Below, piece by piece: positions 1 through 6,525 of a stretch of 11,265 bases of DNA (within the stretch, counting starts at the first letter, position 1; every line of letters begins with the position of its first letter). The translations under genes were made by a program, and so were the position numbers. Source of the DNA: JBCCZC01 sp039188505 (GTDB taxonomy: Bacteria > Pseudomonadota > Gammaproteobacteria > Xanthomonadales > SZUA-38); contig JBCCZC010000169.1 in assembly GCA_039188505.1 (NCBI GenBank), positions 1 through 11,265 of the forward strand, given 5' to 3'. The notes under the pieces were generated by a model. That model made no database searches and had not been told where the DNA came from. It saw nothing but the letters and a program-made list of their open reading frames with translations.

Positions 1-675
1 ACGGGCCTGATCAACTCCCGCCGCCACATCGGGGTGAGCCTGGACCTGGCGGATGAGTTCCAGGGCGTGGGTGATCTCAATGGTGACGGCATCGGCGATG
101 TCCTGACACGCAACGGCGACAGCTGGGAGGCGTGGTATCTCACCGCGACCGGGAACATCGCGTTCAGCCAGGTGCTGTCGATCCCGGGATCGAGCACGCA
201 GGAGACGCAGGAGATCGGCGACTTCGACGGTGACGGCACGGACGAGCTGCTGCTGAGAGACACGGCGACGGGCGAGTGGTCGAGCGTCACCTTCGCGCCC
301 GGAACCGGCGCGGTGACGGGCACGCGGATGCCGGCGATGACCACCAGCTCGCAATGGACGCTCCAGGGCGTGGGCGACTTCGACGGCAACGGCCGGGACG
401 ACGCCCTCCTGCGCCGCACGAACGGCCGGTGGCAGATCTACAACTTCGACGCGAGTGGCAACGTCACATCCGAGCCGCGTGTGCCGATGACGCCGAACGG
501 GACATGGCAGTTGCGCTGGCTGGACGACTTCGACGGCGACGGCAACACGGACGTGCTGCTGCGGCGGACGAACACGCTGCAGTGGACGCTGTATCGCCTC
601 GACGGCAGCACCGTGCTCGAGCAGGGCAAGGCGCCGCTGACCCCGAAGGCCGTGTGGCAGACTCAGCAGCAGTAG
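1..675 (+). CDS. FG-GAP/VCBS-repeat secreted protein, C-terminal part (5' end outside window)
   Basis: The frame is open from base 1, so this is the C-terminal end of a longer protein; the GTG at 34 is internal to the reading. Four acidic calcium-binding loops of the DxDGDGxxD type are visible: DLNGDGIGD (base 73), DFDGDGTDE (220), DFDGNGRDD (376) and DFDGDGNTD (526). They are spaced 49, 52 and 50 residues apart, each followed by an LLRR/LLLRD-like strand and a W-containing strand. That periodicity is typical of FG-GAP/VCBS repeats, which form beta-propeller blades in exported adhesins, lyases and surface proteins. What the missing N-terminal region does cannot be told from here. The protein ends in a short polar tail (TQQQ) with no C-terminal anchor. 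A strong terminator follows about 70 bases downstream, so this is the last gene of its transcript. Confidence 0.85.
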   Translation, partial: TGLINSRRHIGVSLDLADEFQGVGDLNGDGIGDVLTRNGDSWEAWYLTATGNIAFSQVLSIPGSSTQETQEIGDFDGDGTDELLLRDTATGEWSSVTFAPGTGAVTGTRMPAMTTSSQWTLQGVGDFDGNGRDDALLRRTNGRWQIYNFDASGNVTSEPRVPMTPNGTWQLRWLDDFDGDGNTDVLLRRTNTLQWTLYRLDGSTVLEQGKAPLTPKAVWQTQQQ

Positions 676-744
676 CGATCCAGCCCCACTGGTTGAGCCC
701 GTCGGTATATCCGGCGGGCGCTCACTGCTCCCCCTCGATCCAGA

Positions 745-800
745 AAAGAGGGGCAGTGTCGGTTTCGAGCCCCCGAAACCGACACTGCCCCCTTTTCTTA
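745..800 (+). terminator. Strong intrinsic terminator, probably bidirectional
   Basis: An 18-bp perfect stem pairs 750-767 with 774-791 around a 6-nt loop and is followed by CTTTTCTT. The opposite flank is AAAAGA, so the minus-strand reading also ends in a U-rich run and the hairpin could stop transcription both ways. It separates the FG-GAP gene from the membrane-protein gene at 904. Confidence 0.9.
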
Positions 801-870
801 CAGCACGCTTCGCCGCCACCAGGCTCGCGGACCCGTCGCCTCCCCTTGCCTCGGAATGGATTGCCATCTC

Positions 871-890
871 AGCTGCTATGCTCAGCAGCT
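871..890. promoter_or_regulatory. 7-bp inverted repeat just upstream of the RBS of the 904 gene
   Basis: AGCTGCT (871-877) and AGCAGCT (884-890) are perfect reverse complements around a 6-nt spacer. They end one base before the GGGAGGGA ribosome-binding site of the following gene. TATGCT (877-882), a possible -10 element, lies inside the repeat, but I see no good -35 at 16-18 bases. It could be an operator or a leader hairpin. Function is inferred from position only. Confidence 0.35.
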
Positions 891-903
891 CGGGAGGGAC
901 ATC

Positions 904-2007
904 ATGCAAGGACTGCTGATTCTTCCGGCGCTGGCGCTGATCCTGGATCTCATCCGAAGATCGCGCTTCCACCTGCGCGGCGACCAGCGCCGATCGCCTC
1001 AGGGCACCACCTACTGGGTGCGCGCGCCGAAGAAGGGACTGCGTGAGCGCGTCATCGTCGGCGTACGCGCGCCATCCTGTTTCGATTTTGTCCTCCGGGC
1101 CGAGGCGTCCCTCGACCGCATTGCCAAGCGAAAAGACGTCTCGCGCGAGCTGCAGACCGACGACGGCTACTTTGACCTCAAGGTCTATGTCGAATCCGAG
1201 GACCCGGTGCTGGAGGCGCTACTCGCGGAGGATCAGGTCCTCCGCGACAACCTCCGCGAGATGATCTCGGGCACGGGCGGCGCACTGAAGGTAAAGCAAA
1301 TCGGCTGCCGCGGCGGGACGCTCTATGCCGTGATCGACAAGAAGACTTCCGTTGCACCCAGTGTCCTGACGGACAAGGTCGCCGATCGGCTCGACGCCAT
1401 CGCGGCGGAGCTGTGGACCTCACCACGGGCCGGTCATCCGAGTCGGGATATCCGCGCGACCCGGGCGCGCATGGTTCAGTGGACTGTGGCGGCGACGGCG
1501 GCCCTGGGCGTAGCTGGGGCCTACGCGGCACCGTTCGTTTCCCTCTGGATCATCGACGTCGACGATCTGTTCGTCTCCTCGGTACGGCTGGGCTTTCTGG
1601 CCGCTATTCCCATCATGCTGCTGGTTTGGCGGCTCCTGGGAAAAGGCCCACGAACGCATATGATCCTGGTCGAGACGCTCGGTCTCGCGCTTTACGCCGG
1701 GGTGGCCCTTGGGTTCTCCGTCGCCTACTACGGCAACGTCTGGCTCGACCGCTCGCCCGCGCAGGTACTCGTCTACGAAGCTGATCAGTATTCGGGAGGC
1801 TGGAACAGCTACAAGGGGACCGTGCGGTACCGATACGTGGTACCGGACTGGCGGCCCGGCCGCGAGGGGCTCTCCCGGGAGGTCGGGTTCTCGGGACATG
1901 GATCGCGCAGCCGGCGCGACTACGGAGTCCCGCGTGGCTCACTGACGCTGGTGATCCGGCCCGGCAGGTTCGGGTACGACTGGGTCGAGTCGTTCCAGGG
2001 CGGGTGA
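904..2007 (+). CDS. Unrecognised integral membrane protein
   Basis: The predicted product has 367 aa. I chose ATG 904 over the in-frame ATG at 856 because GGGAGGGA (892-899) sits a few bases upstream and the protein then begins with a hydrophobic segment (residues 2-17). A soluble alpha/beta-looking region follows (about 20-185), including charged helices around 105-120. Three membrane segments lie at about 191-213, 226-246 and 252-275. The C-terminal domain (about 283-367) is strand-rich with many Tyr, Trp and Gly residues and probably lies on the other side of the membrane from the first soluble domain. I recognise no catalytic motif or named family. It stands alone between the terminator at 745-800 and a 288-bp gap, so context gives no function. 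Coding is well supported by length, GC-rich third positions and the RBS. Confidence 0.75.
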   Translation: MQGLLILPALALILDLIRRSRFHLRGDQRRSPQGTTYWVRAPKKGLRERVIVGVRAPSCFDFVLRAEASLDRIAKRKDVSRELQTDDGYFDLKVYVESEDPVLEALLAEDQVLRDNLREMISGTGGALKVKQIGCRGGTLYAVIDKKTSVAPSVLTDKVADRLDAIAAELWTSPRAGHPSRDIRATRARMVQWTVAATAALGVAGAYAAPFVSLWIIDVDDLFVSSVRLGFLAAIPIMLLVWRLLGKGPRTHMILVETLGLALYAGVALGFSVAYYGNVWLDRSPAQVLVYEADQYSGGWNSYKGTVRYRYVVPDWRPGREGLSREVGFSGHGSRSRRDYGVPRGSLTLVIRPGRFGYDWVESFQGG

Positions 2008-2295
2008 TTGCTGCGCAGCAGCTATCCCGTGCGCCATGCGGGTGACGCCTGTCAGGCGGGCTCCACCGAGAGCGCATGGCCGGCGGAACACGCAGCTCCG
2101 AATCACCGTGCTACGGTATCGGCAGCTTCTCCGGCGACAACGCCCAAGCAAGAAAAGCCATGGAAGAACACGCTCTGCCCCGGACGGCAGGACCACCCGC
2201 AAATCCCTTTCGGATCGCGGCGGCAGCGCCCTGTGCGCTTCCGCACTCCTGAGGCACCTGATCGGGAAGTAAGGTCGAGTTCGGGGAGGCACACC
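2008..2295. other. Intergenic region upstream of the membrane protein/cytochrome operon
   Basis: The frame of the downstream gene is open through this gap, but the translated stretch has no RBS at its first ATG-like start and looks non-coding. It holds short palindromes: GCTGCGCAGC just after the stop codon, and GCCTG-T-CAGGC near 2048. Neither has a T-tract. A 30-codon ATG ORF beginning at 2160 has only a weak RBS, and I do not count it as a gene. The operon promoter must lie here, but I cannot find a convincing -35/-10 pair. Confidence 0.5.
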
Positions 2296-3093
2296 ATGAA
2301 CACCACCAAGAGACCCCGGCGGGACTCCCAGGACCCTCGGCTCGATCGGAGCGAAGCGAAGGCCTTCGATCGAGCGATGTCCCGGAGCATGATGATGACC
2401 AACGCGGCGGATCCGCTGTCGGTCGTCATTCGCGCCGCCTGTCTTGGCTTTGCCTGGGTCCTGATCGCCCAGGCGATCCGTCGCGACGGCCTGGGTGTCG
2501 GGTTCGTCGTGGCGCCGTGGGTCCTGGAGTTTCTGGCCATCCAATGGCTTGGCCCACTGCTCGCCAGGTTTGCTGTTCGGGATCGCATCTTTCGGAAGAT
2601 CGCCGGGGGCCCGCTACTCGCGGCGGTCTGGACGGTCGTTCTGCTCACGCCTTACGTCCTCGGCATGGCCTGGCAGGAGGGCTTCTCGGTCGTGGCCCTT
2701 CAGCAGCGAATGGACGCTGCCCTACCTCGCGCCCTCGAGACCGGCGTCGCGACGGCCTGTGCGCTGGTCCTGGCCGGACTCCTGATCGACACGATCCGGG
2801 ACCTTCGCCGCTGGGACCCCGCCGACGGGCCCTTCGTGTGGCCAGCAACCCAGCGCCTCGGCCTGCGCTTTGCGTTCCTTCTCGGCCTCACGTTTCTCGC
2901 GCCCTTCGTCCTTGCCGGGCTCATCGCCATTCTCGCGATTGTCGGCGACAGCGGATCATTCCAAGCCGGCCAGGCCGACTTCGCCTGGCTTGCCTTCGGT
3001 GTCCTCGCGCTGACCGACACGCTGGTGCTCGCCCTCGGCATCCTGATGCATCAGAAACCCCACCTGTTCACTTCGAAGGAAGACAACCCATGA
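2296..3093 (+). CDS. Unrecognised six-helix membrane protein, coupled to dihaem cytochrome c
   Basis: The predicted product has 265 aa. ATG 2296 is preceded by GGGGAGG at 2283-2289, which fixes the start. The N-terminus (1-36) is highly charged and presumably cytoplasmic. About six hydrophobic segments follow, at roughly 41-62, 66-90, 104-126, 149-166, 190-217 and 228-251, and the tail is short and polar. There is no haem-binding CxxCH, and I recognise no quinone-site motif or transporter signature. Its stop codon overlaps the start of the cytochrome c gene (ATGA at 3090-3093), so the two are translationally coupled. I infer that it works with the cytochrome as a membrane partner or assembly factor. 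It may equally be an unrelated small membrane protein in the same transcript. Confidence 0.75.
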   Translation: MNTTKRPRRDSQDPRLDRSEAKAFDRAMSRSMMMTNAADPLSVVIRAACLGFAWVLIAQAIRRDGLGVGFVVAPWVLEFLAIQWLGPLLARFAVRDRIFRKIAGGPLLAAVWTVVLLTPYVLGMAWQEGFSVVALQQRMDAALPRALETGVATACALVLAGLLIDTIRDLRRWDPADGPFVWPATQRLGLRFAFLLGLTFLAPFVLAGLIAILAIVGDSGSFQAGQADFAWLAFGVLALTDTLVLALGILMHQKPHLFTSKEDNP

Positions 3094-3986
3094 TCAAGCG
3101 ATGGCTGCCAATGGCCGGCAAGGTCCTCGCCGGCGGACTCCTGCTCGGAGCGCTGGGACTGATCGCCATTTATACGCTGAGCGAATGGGCGCTACGGCAA
3201 TCCGAATTGCCCCAGCTCGCCTCGCTGACGCTCTCCACGGACCCCACGACGATTGAACACGGGCGGCGCATCGCCCGAACGCGTGGCTGTTTCGGCTGCC
3301 ACGGGCAGTCGCTCGAAGGCCAGGTCTTCTCGGAATGGGAGTGGGTTGACCGGGCTATCGCACCGGCGCTCGGGCCAGTTGCTCGGGAAGCAACGGTCGA
3401 GGATCTCGACCGTGCCATCCGCCATGGGATCGGACGCGACGGACGCGACCTCTGGTCGATGCCGTCCTACAACTTCCGGCGGCTTTCCGACGAGGATACG
3501 GCGGCCCTGCTGTCGTACCTGCGAACAGTCGACACCCCGCCAGCCGACCTGGGAGTTGCACGGCTCGGCCTCCCCACGCGCCTGTCGCTGGTGCTCGGGG
3601 AGGAAACCACCATGGCGACCTGGGCCCGCGCGGTCCCGCCGCTGACCCTTGATCCTGCGGCGGAGCCCCAGCTGGCGCTTGGCGAGTATCTGGCCATGAC
3701 CAGCTGCAATGAGTGCCACGGCCTCGATCTGCGCGGGCAGACGCAGTACGACAGCACGCCGGACCTCTCGATCCTGGTTGCCTACGATCGGGACGAATTC
3801 GAGGGGCTGATGCGGAATGGTGTGGCGCGCGACGGCCGCGACGACCTGCCGCTCATGAGCATGGTCGCTCGTGATCGCTTCGGTGCCTGGACCGACGAGG
3901 AGATGGACGCCCTCTACGCCTTTCTGCGCACGCTGCCGGAGCGCGAGATTCCGCGCGACGTGTTCTGGCGTCCGGAAGGCACCTGA
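3090..3986 (+). CDS. Membrane-anchored dihaem cytochrome c
   Basis: The predicted product has 298 aa. One N-terminal hydrophobic segment (about 12-30) acts as an uncleaved anchor or signal sequence. It is followed by two class-I cytochrome c domains. Haem attachment sites are CFGCH (67-71) and CNECH (206-210). Candidate axial methionines are M124 in the SMPSYNFR segment and M256 or M258 in LMSMV, each before a typical C-terminal helix ending in LRT (LLSYLRT, ALYAFLRT). This layout is known from electron-transfer subunits of periplasmic dehydrogenases and from stand-alone dihaem carriers, so the expected role is electron transfer in the periplasm. No dehydrogenase or oxidase gene lies next to it in the window. 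The start overlaps the upstream stop (ATGA), with an AAGGA RBS around 3076-3080 inside the previous gene. Confidence 0.92.
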   Translation: MIKRWLPMAGKVLAGGLLLGALGLIAIYTLSEWALRQSELPQLASLTLSTDPTTIEHGRRIARTRGCFGCHGQSLEGQVFSEWEWVDRAIAPALGPVAREATVEDLDRAIRHGIGRDGRDLWSMPSYNFRRLSDEDTAALLSYLRTVDTPPADLGVARLGLPTRLSLVLGEETTMATWARAVPPLTLDPAAEPQLALGEYLAMTSCNECHGLDLRGQTQYDSTPDLSILVAYDRDEFEGLMRNGVARDGRDDLPLMSMVARDRFGAWTDEEMDALYAFLRTLPEREIPRDVFWRPEGT

Positions 3987-3989
3987 AAG

Positions 3990-4166
3990 TCAGCGAGCCG
4001 CCAGCGACTCCCCCAGGGCGGCGATCTCCGGCTCGAGTTCGAAGATGGCCGACCACGCCGGGCCGAACGCCCGGGTGCGCTCCCGCTGTTCGTCCTGGAC
4101 GATCCGGGTGAACTCGCGAGGCGAGCTGACGACCCGCCGGTGTGCTTTCGCTGTGGTCTTGCCCAT
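3990..4166 (-). CDS. Small hypothetical protein (58 aa)
   Basis: The start ATG (4164-4166 on the complement) has GGAGAG about 6-7 bases upstream, which makes it preferable to the longer reading from 4235. The product is soluble and charged: a basic N-terminal third (MGKTTAKAHRRV), an Arg/Glu-rich middle (DEQRERTR) and an acidic helix-prone C-terminus. No transmembrane segment or known motif is visible. The stop lies 3 bp from the stop of the convergent cytochrome gene. A tandem GCGTACG repeat lies just upstream of its RBS. I do not recognise a family. The RBS and placement argue that it is real, but its short length keeps confidence moderate. Confidence 0.5.
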   Translation of the reverse strand: MGKTTAKAHRRVVSSPREFTRIVQDEQRERTRAFGPAWSAIFELEPEIAALGESLAAR

Positions 4167-4369
4167 GCTGCTCTCCGGGTTGGGGCGTACGGCGTACGCA
4201 CATCCAGTGTCTTCCTGAAAATTCAAGACCAGCATAGGACCGAGCCCCGATCAGTTCCGAGACGTGGATTCATCACCTGTAGGACAGGACTGACAGAACC
4301 CGTAGGAACGCGCTGCGGGCCGATCAAACGGTCGTCTCCGGGTGACGTCGGGGGAGCCGATCCGCCTGA
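4167..4369. other. Intergenic region between two minus-strand genes
   Basis: This 203-bp stretch contains the tandem GCGTACG repeat and presumably the promoter of the 58-aa gene. On the minus strand TATGCT (about 4229-4234) could be a -10, but no good -35 lies at the right distance. I see no clear terminator for the 4370 gene: no GC-rich hairpin is followed by a T-run. Confidence 0.4.
4185..4198. repeat. Tandem GCGTACG repeat upstream of the 58-aa gene
   Basis: GCGTACG occurs twice head-to-tail at 4185-4191 and 4192-4198, and each copy contains the palindrome CGTACG. It lies about 20-35 bases upstream of the start of the minus-strand gene at 4166, where a regulator or the 5' leader would be. 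Function is unknown and this may be chance in GC-rich DNA. Confidence 0.3.
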
Positions 4370-5134
4370 CTACGAGGTCTCGAGTTCCTGGACCTCGAAG
4401 CCGATGAGCTGCCACCGCAGCGTGCGCCAGCGAAAGGTGAGCAGCGCACTGTGAGTTGCTGGGTTGCCCACAGTGGCCCTGACTCGGAGGTTGCCCGCCG
4501 CGTCGACCTGAGGCTTGCTCAGCTGTAAGGGCTGGCTTGCCAGGAGCGAGGACAGCGGTGGTTCCAGACCGACGGTATTCGGGTAGCGCCCCAGAAGCGA
4601 CCCCGGACCCGGGCGCACGATGACCTCCGGATCCCATTGCGCCTCGAACGCGATTCCGTCGCCGGCCTCAAGAGCCGTAAGCAGGCTGGTGAAACGGCTC
4701 CGGATCATCGCGAGAAGGCGCCGCGGATTCGGCACGAGGCGCTCTGCGGTGGCTACATCCAGGGGCAGCACCTCGTAGATCCGCCAGTCGAGCCGCTCCC
4801 GGCGCAGGAGCAATCGCCAGCCGGAAAACTCCGGCCCTGAGCCATTGCGCGACCGCACGAGCTCCGCGATGGACCAGCCGATTCCCGTCCGGCTCCAGAA
4901 GCTACCGCCCTCGAACTCGAGGCTTTCCCTCAGCGACGTCAGGTCGCCCTCCGTCAGATCGGCAGCGAGCAGCGCGCGTGCCGCAACCAGATCCTCGTCT
5001 CGGAGCGCCGCCAGAAACTGATCACCGGCCTGTACCGAACGCGCCATGAGGCGGCTGATGGCAACGCCGATCAGGCTGCCGATCACAAACAGAATCAACA
5101 GGTTGCGGATCCAGGGGGAAACTCGAACGGTCAT
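4370..5134 (-). CDS. Unrecognised membrane-anchored protein, probably periplasmic
   Basis: The predicted product has 254 aa. I chose the ATG at 5134 because the protein then begins with a short basic stretch and one hydrophobic helix (about 9-28). Upstream in-frame codons encode a low-complexity stretch that overlaps the divergent promoter region. The RBS at this start is weak. The remainder is soluble and probably faces the periplasm. It shows two loosely similar halves, each opening with an amphipathic helix of the FLAALRDEDLVAARALL or LLTALEAGDGIAFEAQW type followed by strands, which recalls NTF2-like folds. That similarity is only a visual impression. No catalytic residues are evident. 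It is divergent from the Tat/PLP enzyme gene across a 92-bp spacer, so co-regulation is possible. Its 3' end faces 200 bp of apparently non-coding DNA before the next minus-strand gene. Confidence 0.7.
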   Translation of the reverse strand: MTVRVSPWIRNLLILFVIGSLIGVAISRLMARSVQAGDQFLAALRDEDLVAARALLAADLTEGDLTSLRESLEFEGGSFWSRTGIGWSIAELVRSRNGSGPEFSGWRLLLRRERLDWRIYEVLPLDVATAERLVPNPRRLLAMIRSRFTSLLTALEAGDGIAFEAQWDPEVIVRPGPGSLLGRYPNTVGLEPPLSSLLASQPLQLSKPQVDAAGNLRVRATVGNPATHSALLTFRWRTLRWQLIGFEVQELETS

Positions 5135-5159
5135 GCCCGGAGCGTAGTCGGGGACCGGC

Positions 5160-5187
5160 GTCGGTGGCAATGGACAGCGGCACCGAC
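5160..5187. promoter_or_regulatory. Inverted repeat in the divergent promoter region
   Basis: GTCGGTG (5160-5166) and CACCGAC (5181-5187) form a perfect 7-bp inverted repeat with a 14-nt spacer. The centre-to-centre distance is 21 bp, two helical turns. It sits in the 92-bp spacer between the divergent starts at 5134 (minus) and 5227 (plus). Such dyads are common binding sites for dimeric regulators. No regulator gene is adjacent, so the assignment is inference. Confidence 0.4.
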
Positions 5188-5226
5188 CAAGGAGAAGATG
5201 AGCGCGGAGCCAAGCTAGGATCGCCG

Positions 5227-6525
5227 ATGACCACTCCGTCCCGCCGCCGTTTCCTGTCGCGACTCGGTACATTGGGCCTCGCCGCAACGCTGCCTGCCGG
5301 TCAGGCAGCCAGGCCGCTGGCGCTGCCGTCTAGCGCCAAATCCGCAACGGACCTCGCGAGCGACGAAGGCTGGTGGCGGGCGGTGGCCAGGCTCTATGAC
5401 CGCACCGACGAAATCGTCAATCTCGAAAACGGCTACTGGGGCATGATGGCGCGGCCGGTTCTCGACGCATTCATTCGCAACACCAAGCGAGTCAATCGGG
5501 ATAGCTCCTGGTACGCGCGACGCGAATTCAACACCGACGCCGCGGCCGTCATGGCTCGGTTGGCCACCGCCTTCGGGACGTCATCGGAGGAGGTCGTGCT
5601 GACCCGCAACGCGACCGAGGCGCTGCAGGTTCTGATCACGGGCTACAACGGCCTGCGCCCCGGCGACACGGTGCTCTACGCCGATATCGACTATCCGGCA
5701 ATGCAGACAGCCATGGCCTCGCTCGAAGCCCGCCGCGGCGTGCGGGCGGTGAAGATCGACATGCCCGAACCGGCCACCTACCAGACCGTCATCGACGCCT
5801 ACGAGCGGGCGCTGGCGGCACACCCGAAGACCCGGCTGGTGCTGCTCACGCACCTGACCCATCGCACGGGCCTCATGACGCCGGTGGCCGAACTCACGCG
5901 GCTCGCAAAGGCGCGCGGCGCGGAGGTGATCGTCGACGCCGCCCACTCCTGGGGCCAGGTGCCCTTCGACGCACCCGATCTCGGTGCCGATTTCATCGGA
6001 TTCAACCTGCACAAGTGGCTCGGCGCACCGATGGGCCTGGGCATGATGTACGTTCGCCGCGATCGAACCCGCGACATCGATAATTTCCTCGGCGAGCCCA
6101 ACTACCCAACCGATGATATTCGCGGCAAGGTCAACCTCGGCACGTACAACTATCCGGCGCTGCTGACGGTGCCGACGGCGATCGACGTCCATGAGGCCAT
6201 CGGTGTCGACCGGAAGGCCGCACGCCTGCGCTGGCTGCGCAACCGCTGGGTAGGCGCGGTTCACGATGTTCCGGGCATCGAGGTGCTCGTCCCCGACGAC
6301 GAGCGTATGCACGGGGGGCTCACCGCCTTCCGGCTCTCGGGGAAGACGAGCCGCGAGGAGAATGTCGCCCTCGTCAAACGCCTGGCCGACGAATTCGGCA
6401 TCTTCACCACGCACCGGACGGGACTGGCGAGCGGCGCCTGTGTGCGGGTGACGCCCGCTCTCTTCACCGCTGCCGAGGACGTGGATCGGCTGGCGGGGGC
6501 GCTGAAGATCGTGGGCGCCCGATGA
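5227..6525 (+). CDS. Tat-exported class-V aminotransferase-fold PLP enzyme (PvdN / isopenicillin-N-epimerase-like)
   Basis: The predicted product has 432 aa. ATG 5227 has TAGGAT upstream and places a twin-arginine signal at the very N-terminus: SRRRFLSRLG, then a hydrophobic stretch and an Ala-rich cleavage region ending near PAGQA. The mature part is a fold-type I PLP enzyme. DAAHSWGQ contains D237, which contacts the pyridine nitrogen, and H240. FNLHKW contains K263, the expected Schiff-base lysine. ENGYWG near the start and TRNATEAL in the phosphate-binding region also fit class V. Family members include isopenicillin N epimerase, cysteine desulfurases and PvdN, the Tat-exported periplasmic enzyme that modifies the glutamate side chain of pyoverdine. 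Export of a folded, cofactor-loaded enzyme fits Tat. The substrate is unknown, since no siderophore synthesis genes are in the window. It is translationally coupled to the downstream DASS transporter. The in-frame ATG at 5164 would bury the Tat motif and is unlikely to be the start. Confidence 0.9.
   Translation: MTTPSRRRFLSRLGTLGLAATLPAGQAARPLALPSSAKSATDLASDEGWWRAVARLYDRTDEIVNLENGYWGMMARPVLDAFIRNTKRVNRDSSWYARREFNTDAAAVMARLATAFGTSSEEVVLTRNATEALQVLITGYNGLRPGDTVLYADIDYPAMQTAMASLEARRGVRAVKIDMPEPATYQTVIDAYERALAAHPKTRLVLLTHLTHRTGLMTPVAELTRLAKARGAEVIVDAAHSWGQVPFDAPDLGADFIGFNLHKWLGAPMGLGMMYVRRDRTRDIDNFLGEPNYPTDDIRGKVNLGTYNYPALLTVPTAIDVHEAIGVDRKAARLRWLRNRWVGAVHDVPGIEVLVPDDERMHGGLTAFRLSGKTSREENVALVKRLADEFGIFTTHRTGLASGACVRVTPALFTAAEDVDRLAGALKIVGAR

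Noticed and set aside
276..1046. 256-codon plus-strand frame across the FG-GAP end, terminator and next gene start
   Set aside because: It overlaps two real genes in another frame and reads through a strong terminator; composition is Arg/Pro/Ala-rich shadow.
2008..2295. 96-codon N-terminal extension of the six-helix membrane protein
   Set aside because: The RBS and ATG at 2296 fit better, and the extension is polar, Arg/Pro-rich and lacks an RBS.
2517..3089. 191-codon N-terminal extension of the cytochrome c frame
   Set aside because: It lies out of frame over the membrane-protein gene. ATG 3090 gives a proper anchor helix and ATGA coupling.
5164..5226. Earlier ATG start for the PLP enzyme
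   Set aside because: It would place 21 polar residues before the twin-arginine signal, and ATG 5227 has its own RBS.
5581..6414. 277-codon minus-strand frame opposite the PLP enzyme gene
   Set aside because: It is fully contained in a gene with clear active-site motifs, and the translation has no recognisable domain and no good RBS.
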